This document shows positions 12,627-20,754 of a stretch of DNA of 64,000 bases, piece after piece. The notes beneath the pieces are model-generated. The model was not told the DNA's origin, ran no database searches, and worked only from the letters and a program-made list of their open reading frames with translations. Source of the DNA: Vibrio comitans (lineage in GTDB: Bacteria; Pseudomonadota; Gammaproteobacteria; Enterobacterales; Vibrionaceae); assembly GCA_024346835.1 (NCBI GenBank), contig AP024867.1, positions 744,001-808,000 of the forward strand, read 5' to 3'. How positions within the stretch are numbered: position 1 is the stretch's first letter; each line of letters opens with the position of its first letter. The translations under genes were made by a program, and so were the position numbers.

Positions 12627-13403
12627 ATGAGCTTATTCTTGCGTGCCGCAGTACTATCTCTGTTAGTGCTGACCCGTGTTCCTGCGTTTGCCGCAGTTCC
12701 AGTAGCACCAAACAACGACAACTCTAGATCGAACAACAATCAAGGCCAAGTGTGCTCAGCTAAATTCAAACATAGCTTGAGTGGGCTTTACGGCATCCCA
12801 AATCACGACGTTTCTCCACTTCAACCTTATTCCGATTTTGACGTTCTGTTCAGTAAGGCACATCAAGCTCAATCAGAGCTAGAAACCTTGTGTAAAAGCA
12901 CAGCATTATTGACCTCATCAGAAGCCTACTTCGCAGGTGTTAAATCACAACAACGTGCACAGGAGAAAGTGCAGTACGAGCTGGGTGGCAAAGCTGAACG
13001 AATCACAGATCTGGCTCGCGCAACCATAGTGGCGAATGATATCTCTAGCTTAATGAATGCCTATGAAGTACTTGAGCGTGAAGCGACGATTGTAAAAGTG
13101 AAGAACCGCTTTAAAAAGCCTACCGAGTCAGGTTATCGCGACTTAAATGTCTTGGTGCAACTGCCAAAAACCAACATGATTGCCGAAGTTCAGCTTCACC
13201 TTAAAGACATTGCTGATGTGAAAAACGGTTATGAACACAGTATCTATGAACAAGTGCAGAAAATAGAGCGCTTGGCTGCAATGGAACAGCGTGATTTTTC
13301 CGATATCGAACGTTCTCAGATCAAGCGCTATCGTTTTCAGTCAAAGGAGTTGTACCAAAACGCATGGCTGCCGTATGTTACTACCAATATTGAAGCAGCT
13401 TAG
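12627..13403 (+). CDS. Exported RelA/SpoT-like nucleotidyltransferase domain protein
   Basis: A 258-residue protein. I choose the ATG at 12627 because GGAGAG sits 4 bases before it and because it begins a clean signal peptide (MSLFLRAAVLSLLVLTRVPA, cut after AFA). The TTG 60 bases upstream has no such support. The mature part carries a PF04607-like domain with ITDLARAT (126-133), ESGYRDLN (167-174) and EVQLH (187-191), the pattern of (p)ppGpp synthetase folds. RelA/SpoT enzymes normally act in the cytoplasm on ATP and GDP, so an exported version is odd. It may have lost catalysis, act on another nucleotide, or be delivered outside the cell. Residues 28-42 are Asn-rich and disordered. Confidence 0.8.
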   Translation: MSLFLRAAVLSLLVLTRVPAFAAVPVAPNNDNSRSNNNQGQVCSAKFKHSLSGLYGIPNHDVSPLQPYSDFDVLFSKAHQAQSELETLCKSTALLTSSEAYFAGVKSQQRAQEKVQYELGGKAERITDLARATIVANDISSLMNAYEVLEREATIVKVKNRFKKPTESGYRDLNVLVQLPKTNMIAEVQLHLKDIADVKNGYEHSIYEQVQKIERLAAMEQRDFSDIERSQIKRYRFQSKELYQNAWLPYVTTNIEAA

Positions 13404-13796
13404 AGATCTCACTTAGCAACATGCAGTGGTGGTGTTTTAGTCGTATTGAACTATCGCCATCACTTTAAAACCAGTACCGCTACAAGCTACCACTTAGTGT
13501 GCCTATGTAGCATAGTCGTAGAAGATACCTCTGATAAAATGCTTTGGAGACGAGCGTTTGTGTAGGGCTATAACAATTTATTTGTACCTATCTAAGCCTG
13601 AACCCACAGTTTCTTCCATAGAACAACATAGCTCTAGTGAATATCATATATAAATACAAAGAATTAGTTTCTTAGGATTTCATGCCGTACACTATATCTG
13701 ATCAATTTTCTGAATTGTTTTTGTCTATAGCCTAATTTTCGTAGGCTTCTTCCCTCTATTTTCTACAAGCATGTGAGTCTTCACAGGAGCCTATTA
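13404..13796. other. Intergenic region without recognised gene
   Basis: I see no convincing coding frame, RNA or repeat. The last 130 bases are AT-rich and include TATAAATA-like stretches that could be the promoter of the next gene. Confidence 0.4.
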
Positions 13797-14591
13797 ATGC
13801 GTAAATTATCGACGAGCTTTCTTATTCTCTTTGCTGGTTTAAATACCACAAGTGCGCTCGCAGATACCTCTAGCTCGTCTGAAGACGGTACTATTAATCG
13901 TTCAGAGTCTAAAAAGGATATTTACGACAACGAAAATAAGCATGTTGATGACCCAACTCGCGTGGTTACAAAGCTAGGTGTTGCAGGAGACTACAACTTT
14001 GAATCTGATAAGTTTGGTTACTCGATATCCGGCTCTATCGGCCTTAGTGAAGCACAGAAAATTAATCTCAGATATCACCCTGATAGTGAGGAGTGGACTC
14101 TAGGTGGTTCATGGCTGTTCGACTTCGGTATTGTCAATTTCAACTTCGGCAAGAGCGAGTATGAGGACGGTTCTAACTTCAACAACTACAGTATCGGAAC
14201 CTTTGTTCCCCTCTCTGTGTTTGGTATAGAGCCTGCTGGCTGGCAAATATTCCCAATGGCGGGCTTTAATTACACCGATGGTGAAAGACCACTTAACGAG
14301 GGAGAGCCAAATTTCGACCCATCGAACCCATACGTACTGCACCCAAGTGATAGCACGGGTGGTTACCTTGGCTACTTCTCTTTAAAACCTCTTTCAGAAG
14401 AATTTACGGTTATTACCTTTGCCGGGGCTTCCGTGGGCTCGGATGACTATTTCGGCTATTGGCTTGGAGCAGGTGTTGGATACAAGTTTACCAAGAAAGA
14501 CTCCATCAACTTGTTAGGTATTGCTACCGACAACGATTACGGCGCTGAGCAGAAAATCATCCTTGCATACAGCCACACTTTCTCTGATTAA
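13797..14591 (+). CDS. Putative outer membrane beta-barrel protein of unknown function
   Basis: A 264-residue exported protein. The ATG at 13797 is chosen because AGGAG lies 7 bases upstream and it begins the signal peptide MRKLSTSFLILFAGLNTTSA, cut after ALA. The upstream in-frame GTG lacks support. The mature N terminus is Ser/Asp/Glu-rich (about 35 residues), followed by alternating hydrophobic/aromatic strands such as KFGYSISGSIGLS, GSWLFDFGIVNFNFG and LGYFSLKPL. This is the pattern of a beta barrel of 8-12 strands, though the last residue is Asp and not the usual aromatic. Not a family I recognise. Confidence 0.6.
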   Translation: MRKLSTSFLILFAGLNTTSALADTSSSSEDGTINRSESKKDIYDNENKHVDDPTRVVTKLGVAGDYNFESDKFGYSISGSIGLSEAQKINLRYHPDSEEWTLGGSWLFDFGIVNFNFGKSEYEDGSNFNNYSIGTFVPLSVFGIEPAGWQIFPMAGFNYTDGERPLNEGEPNFDPSNPYVLHPSDSTGGYLGYFSLKPLSEEFTVITFAGASVGSDDYFGYWLGAGVGYKFTKKDSINLLGIATDNDYGAEQKIILAYSHTFSD

Positions 14592-14835
14592 CTTTATTGA
14601 AGATATGGAAAATCAAGCTTTGGATCTGGTTAATGATGGGGCCTTTTAAGTTAGTCCTGTCAAATTCTTCGGTTTGTCCACGACTAGGATTGCGAAACAG
14701 ATAGGCTCAGTGAAGCACCTTTATCATTTCTTGACCGAAGTGGCTCAGTATCTCAAGTAGAGCGAGCCACTTTTCATCAACTCATCGATTACTTTTGATA
14801 GGCTAGCAATTAGCTTATTCAATGTTAGTGCCCTT

Positions 14836-15171
14836 TTAACTCTTGGCTATTCTAGAAAGCTCTTCTACCCGAGCAGACGCAATTTCCGATAGATTTCTAG
14901 CCTCGCACATCGAGTCGAGACGGGCACTTTCTATGATTTCAAACAATAAGCTTTTTACTTCAAACTCGAGGTCATGAGCTTGCTTGTGACTTGCTTTCTT
15001 TGCATCTAATTCATCGTAAGTTAGAACGCCAGAAACTAGCATCTCAAATCGCTCTGGATACACCTTAAACAAATATTCAAGATCTTGAGTCGTACATCCC
15101 CACCGTGTAGCGATGTGGCTTAATGATGGCGCTCCTAGTTCTATGGCGCGTTCTGCTGATGTATTTGGCAC
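14836..15171 (-). CDS. Hypothetical protein
   Basis: A 111-residue, largely helical, soluble protein without signal peptide or known motif. It starts at GTG (15171), supported by GAGGAAG 7 bases upstream. It lies 80 bases downstream of the rhodanese gene on the same strand and could be the last gene of that operon or a separate unit. Residues 10-50 (AIELGAPSLSHIATRWGCTT and onward) look like a short helix-turn-helix-like segment, but this is too weak to assign DNA binding. Confidence 0.6.
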   Translation of the reverse strand: MPNTSAERAIELGAPSLSHIATRWGCTTQDLEYLFKVYPERFEMLVSGVLTYDELDAKKASHKQAHDLEFEVKSLLFEIIESARLDSMCEARNLSEIASARVEELSRIAKS

Positions 15172-15251
15172 AGTATTTCTTCCTCAATATGATTAATAAC
15201 GACTTAGGAAAAGTTAGAACCTTGTGTATTAGGTCTCGTACTACCATTTTC

Positions 15252-15806
15252 CTATTCAGGGATTACAAAAAGCTCATCTTCTAATGTTGCTCTTAGAGCT
15301 TCCAAACCGCCTTGTATATTGATGAGGTTGTAAGCTTTGCTTCGGTTTATCCAAGATATGGCAACCAAAGAACGATACCCACCCGCACAATGCACATAGT
15401 ATTCAAGATCTGCCTTTGGATTTTTGCCGTTTAAGATATCTGACAGAGGCATATTTTCAGAACTTTTCAATTTGATTTTCTGTGTCTCAGACCTTTCACG
15501 TACGTCTAAGATTCGACACTGTTGTAGCTGTTTCTGTAAATCAGTAGACGTAATGTTGGGCGTGCGCTGCGTGAACAAGCTTGGGTCATTAACCACAGTA
15601 AATCTTTCATAGTTCATCTCTTTCAACTTATGGCAGATTTCACTGAGTTGGCTCAATTCAGTAACTAGACGGAATCGGGTACTTGGGTCAGGAACAACCT
15701 GTTTGAACCAGTATTCAAAGTTGCCTTCTGAGTAGCCGACAAAAACACTGCCGGGAATATGAGCTTGAATGAAATGCTCAGTATTTCGTGTATCAATGGT
15801 GAGCAT
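15252..15806 (-). CDS. Double rhodanese-domain protein
   Basis: A 184-residue protein of two rhodanese-like domains. The first (residues 1-78; TIDTRNTEHFIQAHIPGSV) lacks an active-site Cys. The second (95-184; ILDVRERSE) carries C140 in the loop CAGGYRS, the persulfide-carrying residue. This arrangement resembles the C-terminal half of metallo-beta-lactamase/rhodanese fusion proteins of sulfur metabolism, here encoded alone. It overlaps the upstream permease gene by 14 bases, with AAGGAG before its ATG, so the two are coupled. It is the last certain gene of the TetR-linked thiol operon. Confidence 0.85.
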   Translation of the reverse strand: MLTIDTRNTEHFIQAHIPGSVFVGYSEGNFEYWFKQVVPDPSTRFRLVTELSQLSEICHKLKEMNYERFTVVNDPSLFTQRTPNITSTDLQKQLQQCRILDVRERSETQKIKLKSSENMPLSDILNGKNPKADLEYYVHCAGGYRSLVAISWINRSKAYNLINIQGGLEALRATLEDELFVIPE

Positions 15807-16638
15807 GATTAAAAGAACTCCTTTTAAACGATGACATTAAGATTGAGACAAAGATGATGATCAAAGCGTACTTCTGTCCGTTAGAAACAGGGTCATGAAA
15901 GAACCATATAGCTAATAAGAAATGAAGCGTTGGCTCAATATATTGAAGCAGACTCATCTTGTTGAGTGACGTTTTCAGTAAAGAAATTGTCACTAGCAAC
16001 ACTGGAATCAGCTGCAGTGGTGCCGTACCGACTAGCGATAATAAATCAGCATTAAACCCTAGGTTTTGGGAATGCATAGCGATATAAATTAACGCAACAG
16101 GCATATACAAAACATGCTCCAGTAACAAATTACTGAAAGTCCCTATATTCATCATTTTCTTTAGTGCTATATAGACAGCAAAAGATGAAGCTATAAATAG
16201 ACTTAGAATAGGGAAATGACCGTCAGAGAAGGCGTAGATAGCTACAGCTGAAACCATAAGCACCAACGAGAACACTTGGTTTAGTTTGACCTTTTCCTTA
16301 AAACACACATATCCAATCGCGAATACAAAAATAGGGGTAATGTAAAAGGCCAATGACGCTGCCATCAGATTATCGCTGATACTAGCGTAAACAAAGCCGC
16401 ACCAAGATATATTCATGAAAAAACCGGATAAAGCGGTCAATCCAACATTTTTTCGAGTCAGCTCTTTTTTAGTCGGCATCCAGTTTGTCTTAACACATCC
16501 AATAATAATTAAGATAAGTGCTGACCAAAAGATACGATGAGCGAGAATCAATAGTGGTTCGTGAGGGCCTAACTCATGGAAGTAGATGGGGACTAATCCC
16601 CATACTACAAATGCGAGTGCTCCTAAGAATGCATACAT
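15793..16638 (-). CDS. RarD-like EamA/DMT-family permease
   Basis: A 281-residue inner-membrane protein with about ten hydrophobic segments and the RarD-type N-terminal pattern (FVVWGLVPIYF, then ILAHRIFWSA). RarD proteins belong to the drug/metabolite transporter superfamily; their physiological substrates are mostly unknown. I prefer the ATG at 16638, which has GGGAAA upstream and begins the first membrane helix. The in-frame ATG at 16695 would overlap the previous gene by 40 bases. Its place in an operon of thiol-redox genes suggests export of a metabolite or conjugate. Confidence 0.85.
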   Translation of the reverse strand: MYAFLGALAFVVWGLVPIYFHELGPHEPLLILAHRIFWSALILIIIGCVKTNWMPTKKELTRKNVGLTALSGFFMNISWCGFVYASISDNLMAASLAFYITPIFVFAIGYVCFKEKVKLNQVFSLVLMVSAVAIYAFSDGHFPILSLFIASSFAVYIALKKMMNIGTFSNLLLEHVLYMPVALIYIAMHSQNLGFNADLLSLVGTAPLQLIPVLLVTISLLKTSLNKMSLLQYIEPTLHFLLAIWFFHDPVSNGQKYALIIIFVSILMSSFKRSSFNHAHH

Positions 16639-16655
16639 AGTGTATTTCCCAAGGG

Positions 16656-17147
16656 TTACTCTGGCAGAGTACCTAAGATTTTTAGGGAGTGACACGCTGC
16701 CGCGATACGCATAGTGACATCGATATCCTGATCAGAAACGCCTGCTGCTTGTAACTGAGTGACGTGTGAACGAAGACAAACGTAACCGCCGTTAATTAGA
16801 GATACTGCAACGCACGCGTGATGATAAGCAGCATCATCTTGGACATCGAGTTGAGGGAAGCCACGGAAGTTAAGTGCCTCCAAGGAACCTCCTGCGCCGA
16901 CAGATACAAATTGACGTGCAACAAAGTAAGGGTTTGTGACACCCATGCGCGCAACAGCGAACTCTACATCTCGTTTTTCTAGTTCAGAAAGAGCATCGAT
17001 TTCATTTGCAACAAGATCGCGAACGTAAGTGCTGCCTGTTGTAAAAGCGGCCGCCCATGCTGCATAAGAAACAGCGCGGTTATTTGTTTTTAATAGATTT
17101 TTTAGTAGAGCAACTTGATCTGCTCTTGATTCATTAACGTTGGACAT
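16656..17147 (-). CDS. AhpD-like (carboxymuconolactone decarboxylase family) protein lacking the first catalytic Cys
   Basis: A 163-residue helical protein. Residues 113-137 align well with the active-site helix of Mycobacterium AhpD (AVSAINGCSHCLVAHE): here VSLINGGYVCLRSH. C124 and H128 are kept, but the first Cys is Gly (G121), and the upstream Glu position reads His (H109). Classical AhpD uses a Cys-x-x-Cys pair recharged by lipoyl protein and dihydrolipoamide dehydrogenase. A single-Cys version would need an external thiol. Notably, the next upstream gene encodes a dihydrolipoamide dehydrogenase-like reductase. The gene lies 29 bases after that gene and 17 bases before the permease start. 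Confidence 0.72.
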   Translation of the reverse strand: MSNVNESRADQVALLKNLLKTNNRAVSYAAWAAAFTTGSTYVRDLVANEIDALSELEKRDVEFAVARMGVTNPYFVARQFVSVGAGGSLEALNFRGFPQLDVQDDAAYHHACVAVSLINGGYVCLRSHVTQLQAAGVSDQDIDVTMRIAAACHSLKILGTLPE

Positions 17148-17176
17148 AATATTACCTCGTAAAGATTTAAAATTAA

Positions 17177-18631
17177 TTAGCAGCCTGGAGTACAGTTACT
17201 GCAGTCTTCTTTTGGACAGTTACACGATCTGAGGGTCTCGTTTAGATCTCTTAAAGCTGTTCTCAGCCCCTCTTCAATCACTGGGTGATAAAAAGGCATA
17301 TCGAGCATTTCAGGAACCGTCATGTTTTGTTGGTGTGCCCAAGCGAGCAAGTGAGCAATATGTTCAGAAGCAGGGCCAAAAAACTCTGCGCCAAGAAATT
17401 TGTTCGACCCAAATTCACCGTAAACACGCATCAAACCTTTATTTTGCTGCATGACTCGCGAGCGCCCTTGACTCACGTACGACATTTCACCAACGGCAAA
17501 GTTACCGTGATATTGATTTGTTAGTTGATGGTGTGTTTGACCAACTGTACCTATTTGAGGATCAGAGAATACGACGCCTATCGCTGAGCGACGCAGTCCT
17601 GATTCGATGTCAGGGAAACTACCTGCGTTTGTTCCTGCGATAAAGCCCTGGTCTGCGGCTTCATGCAGTAAAGGCAGTTGGTTACTTGCATCACCTGCAA
17701 TAAAAATATTTGGTACCGATGTTTGCATCGTGCTTGGGTTAGCTATTGGCACGCCACGTTCATCAAGAGCGATATCGGTATTTTGAATATCTAGAGTGTC
17801 GATATTTGGTCGACGACCTGTTGCAGCTAATAGGTAATCACAGGTGAAAGTTTCAACTTCACCATTTAGGTTTATATGAGTGACTTCAACGGCAGAACCG
17901 TCTTCACTTAATTCAATTGATTTAACGTCAGCATTAACATCAAGATAAAATTCGCTTTTGAAGACTTCGATTGCGCATTCAGTTACTTTTGGGTCTGAAA
18001 GAGGACCTACTTTGCCCCCCATTCCAAATACTCGAACGTCAACCCCCAAACGATGTAGCGCTTGACCTAACTCCAAGCCGATAACGCCTGGGCCAAATAC
18101 TGCGACTGATTTTGGTAGTTCATCCCACTCAAATACATCATCATTCACGATAACTTTAGAGCCAAGCTTATTCCAAGCTGGTGGGTAAGATGGGCGAGAG
18201 CCAGTTGCGATCACAATGCGTTCAGCATTGACAGTGATATCGTCATCAATCTTAATTGTGTGTTGATCTACAAACCTAGCATGACCGACAAGACGATCCT
18301 GCTCTGGAATCGCGTTAACACCCTCAATAACGAAACCGACAAAGCGGTCTCGTTCACTTTTCAAGTGGCCCATGATTTGGCGACCATCAATTTGATGCTC
18401 ACCGTTGTAGGAAATACCAAACTTTTCTGACGTTTCCACTTGATGCGCTCGTTCAGCAGCGGCAATAAGAAGCTTTGAAGGCATGCAACCTACGCGTGCA
18501 CATGTAGTGCCATATTGGCCACCTTCTATCATCACTACATTAGGTGTTTTCAGTTTTGCTGCACGATAGGCACTTAAACCTGCGGTTCCAGAACCAATAA
18601 TCGCGACATCAACGGTTAGCGTTTTTTTCAT
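17177..18631 (-). CDS. Dihydrolipoamide dehydrogenase-like flavoprotein disulfide reductase with Cys-rich tail
   Basis: A 484-residue class I pyridine-nucleotide-disulfide reductase. It has the FAD motif GSGTAGLSA, the redox pair C44/C49 (GTTCARVGCMPSK), a central NAD(P)-binding domain (FGPGVIGLELGQAL) and the C-terminal His-Glu dyad (HPVIEE). ATG 18631 is used because it begins the beta strand before the FAD motif and has GGAATT upstream. The longer frame from 18721 would add a poorly conserved 30-residue head. The last 15 residues hold five cysteines (C470, C472, C477, C480, C484), which is not usual in Lpd and may be a thiol relay or metal site. Operon context with GST and AhpD-like genes points to thiol detoxification and not to the pyruvate dehydrogenase complex. 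Confidence 0.88.
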   Translation of the reverse strand: MKKTLTVDVAIIGSGTAGLSAYRAAKLKTPNVVMIEGGQYGTTCARVGCMPSKLLIAAAERAHQVETSEKFGISYNGEHQIDGRQIMGHLKSERDRFVGFVIEGVNAIPEQDRLVGHARFVDQHTIKIDDDITVNAERIVIATGSRPSYPPAWNKLGSKVIVNDDVFEWDELPKSVAVFGPGVIGLELGQALHRLGVDVRVFGMGGKVGPLSDPKVTECAIEVFKSEFYLDVNADVKSIELSEDGSAVEVTHINLNGEVETFTCDYLLAATGRRPNIDTLDIQNTDIALDERGVPIANPSTMQTSVPNIFIAGDASNQLPLLHEAADQGFIAGTNAGSFPDIESGLRRSAIGVVFSDPQIGTVGQTHHQLTNQYHGNFAVGEMSYVSQGRSRVMQQNKGLMRVYGEFGSNKFLGAEFFGPASEHIAHLLAWAHQQNMTVPEMLDMPFYHPVIEEGLRTALRDLNETLRSCNCPKEDCSNCTPGC

Positions 18632-18701
18632 AATAATTCCGATAAGTTGAAGGGAGCCATTTCTCTTGTGCGCAATGACTTTGTAGGGAGCACCAAAATA
18701 C

Positions 18702-19316
18702 TTACAACAAGGTAGGTGCAATAAAGCCTTCAGTGGCTTTGATGTCGGTCATCCATCGTTGAATATTTGGATGGTTATCTAAAGAAAGGCCGGCTTCTTC
18801 GAAGTAAACCAATGTAGAAATAACAGCAATATCAGCCAGGGTGATGAAATCAGCCGCCAAGAATTTTGACCTAGCGAGATTTGTATCAATTTGAGTAAAA
18901 AGATCATAAGCAAGAGATGAACATGCTGGGTATTCAGCCTCATCAATCATTTTGAATGCCTTGATTATTCGGCCTTTTTCTACAGAGTCGAATAGCTCAT
19001 TTGCAACCATAGATAAGTAAACGTCGATTTTTGCTGCTACATCGAATTGTTCTTCAGGGTACCAAGTGCTGCCTCCACTAGTGCGAGCTAGGTAACGAAG
19101 AATTGCCATTGAATCAGAAACAACCAGTTTTTCACCCTTATAGGTGTTAACTAGAGCCGGAATCTTTCCCATTGGGTTGATTGCTAGGTAATGCTCAGAC
19201 TTTTGCTCACCTGCCATTAAATCAATATTGACGGTATTGAATTCACAACCGAGCATTGAAGCGGCTAAGCGAGCACGGTAAGAAGGAAGTGAGTATGGGA
19301 AGCTATATATATCCAT
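18702..19316 (-). CDS. Glutathione S-transferase family protein
   Basis: A 204-residue protein with an N-terminal thioredoxin-like domain (YSFPYSLPSYRARLAASMLG; the cis-Pro block KIPALV near residue 54; SDSMAILRYLA with the glutathione-binding Ser near 69) and a C-terminal helical domain (TLADIAVIS). GSTs couple glutathione to electrophiles or reduce substrates with it. It is the first gene of the minus-strand operon and is separated from the TetR gene by 145 bases holding two operators. Confidence 0.88.
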   Translation of the reverse strand: MDIYSFPYSLPSYRARLAASMLGCEFNTVNIDLMAGEQKSEHYLAINPMGKIPALVNTYKGEKLVVSDSMAILRYLARTSGGSTWYPEEQFDVAAKIDVYLSMVANELFDSVEKGRIIKAFKMIDEAEYPACSSLAYDLFTQIDTNLARSKFLAADFITLADIAVISTLVYFEEAGLSLDNHPNIQRWMTDIKATEGFIAPTLL

Positions 19317-19339
19317 TGTTAAACCTTATTATTAAACTT

Positions 19340-19357
19340 TTACACAGGTCGGTGTAA
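19340..19357 (+). promoter_or_regulatory. TetR-family operator, GST-proximal copy
   Basis: TTACACAGGTCGGTGTAA is an imperfect palindrome 23 bases before the GST start. It is the reverse complement of the site at 19398-19415 with one mismatch. Confidence 0.7.
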
Positions 19358-19397
19358 GTGAATGTTATAAGTACCCAACTAAACGCACAAGGTGTTT

Positions 19398-19415
19398 TTA
19401 CACCGATCTGTGTAA
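19398..19415 (+). promoter_or_regulatory. TetR-family operator, regulator-proximal copy
   Basis: TTACACCGATCTGTGTAA lies 46 bases before the TetR gene. The two copies have centres 58 bases apart. They probably let one repressor control both the thiol operon and itself. Confidence 0.7.
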
Positions 19416-19461
19416 TCTTAGATTTACGTGTTATGATTGCTTAAAAGAAAACATTACGAAG

Positions 19462-20013
19462 ATGAGTATGAATACAACTAAACGCGATCATTTGATTGAT
19501 AGCTTTATTGCATTGGTATCTGAACAAGGGATGAGTGCTTCGGGCGTGGACTCGATAGCAAAATACGCCAATGTTTCCAAAAAGACGATTTACAATCAAT
19601 TTGGCAGTAAAGAAGCCTTAGCAGTGGAAGCTCTGACTAGATTTAGCAATAGGGTGCAAGCTAACTGGGAGCGAGATAGAGTTGATATAGCAGACTCAAA
19701 AGAGCTGTTTTTGCGCTTTTTCACTGAGCTTGAAGAGATCATTAACGCTGGTTTATTTCATGGATGTATCTTCGTAAACATGTGTCGTGAGTACCCAGAG
19801 CTCGAACATGACATCCACATTGCCGCAAAGAAGCATAAACAGGCGGTTCAACACGAACTCTTGTCTAGGCTGAAAATGATAGGTTGCCAGGATCCTGAAC
19901 GGTTATTTCATATCGAGCTTATTTACGAAGGACTTATGTCTAAATTGTTGGTTTATCAAGATGTTAAAATGGTTCAGTCAGCCAAATGTATGGTATTGGA
20001 GATCATCAAGTAA
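19462..20013 (+). CDS. TetR-family transcriptional regulator
   Basis: A 183-residue regulator. Residues 8-53 form the TetR DNA-binding domain (IDSFIALVSEQGMSASGVDS, then YANVSKKTIYNQFGSKEALA). The rest is the variable ligand/dimer domain with two Cys near residues 97-105 (GCIFVNMC). It is divergent from the GST operon and is the obvious regulator of the two palindromes in between. The inducing ligand is unknown; the target genes suggest an electrophile or thiol stress. ATG 19462 is used; a second ATG two codons later is possible. Confidence 0.9.
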   Translation: MSMNTTKRDHLIDSFIALVSEQGMSASGVDSIAKYANVSKKTIYNQFGSKEALAVEALTRFSNRVQANWERDRVDIADSKELFLRFFTELEEIINAGLFHGCIFVNMCREYPELEHDIHIAAKKHKQAVQHELLSRLKMIGCQDPERLFHIELIYEGLMSKLLVYQDVKMVQSAKCMVLEIIK

Positions 20014-20224
20014 TTTTGATTACAGGTCTTTAGTCTTTCATATTTACGTGCAGTCTACTTAGCTTGAATAGAAAGTGGGTTAGGGTAGTAACTCCTCGAT
20101 GTGTTGCCGACTTAAAAAGAGAGCCAAAATAGCTAAAGAAAAACGCTGTGAAGCGATACAATACTGCGGTTGCGAGATCTCAGCATGGGATGCTCAATCA
20201 CAGAAAACTTCAAAGTAGCCCCAT

Positions 20225-20719
20225 ATGTCTAAAGATTTTGATTTCACCACCGAATATACGCTCGACAAGACCTTTTTTGCTGAGTGTTACGATCAAACGA
20301 GCCGTCCACCTAATGTGTTTAAAGACTATTTGAAAGCACTGTTTTTTCTTGTTTTTGGTGTGGTTTTATTAGAATTTGAACTGCTACCGAGTGGTTATGT
20401 GGGTTGGTTCTTCGTTGTTTTGAGTTTTATTGAAGCGCTTAGTGTTTATTTTAAGAGAGCTTGGTGGTTATGGCGCCAAACACTCGGTACAAGCTCTGGT
20501 AGCAAAGTGACACTTCAAGTTAACTCAAAGGGTATGAGCTACAAAAGTGGTAAAAATACTCGTGACATTGCCTGGGGTGAAATAGATCAGCTTGAACAAA
20601 GCGATTTAGGACTAGTCCTTCATTTAGGCAAACAGCGCCAATATGTCAGTAAATCATGCTTAAATAATGAAGCGATCGCGTACATTGTTGAGAAGCAAGA
20701 AATGTCAAAAAGCAACTAG
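20225..20719 (+). CDS. YcxB-like membrane protein
   Basis: A 164-residue protein with two membrane helices (about residues 37-53 and 58-75) and a C-terminal YcxB-like domain of short beta strands (VNSKGMSYKSG, RDIAWGEIDQLEQ, LHLGKQRQYVSKSCL). YcxB-domain proteins are widespread and uncharacterised. No convincing operon partner. The ATG at 20225 has no strong Shine-Dalgarno sequence. Confidence 0.72.
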   Translation: MSKDFDFTTEYTLDKTFFAECYDQTSRPPNVFKDYLKALFFLVFGVVLLEFELLPSGYVGWFFVVLSFIEALSVYFKRAWWLWRQTLGTSSGSKVTLQVNSKGMSYKSGKNTRDIAWGEIDQLEQSDLGLVLHLGKQRQYVSKSCLNNEAIAYIVEKQEMSKSN

Positions 20720-20731
20720 CGCTAATGGGTA

Positions 20732-20754
20732 CAAACCCGTTTAAAAGGGGTTTG
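20732..20754. terminator. Terminator-like hairpin between convergent genes
   Basis: CAAACCC (20732-20738) / GGGTTTG (20748-20754). The right arm overlaps the last codons of the pseudouridine synthase gene. The tail on the plus strand is not T-rich. Confidence 0.4.
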
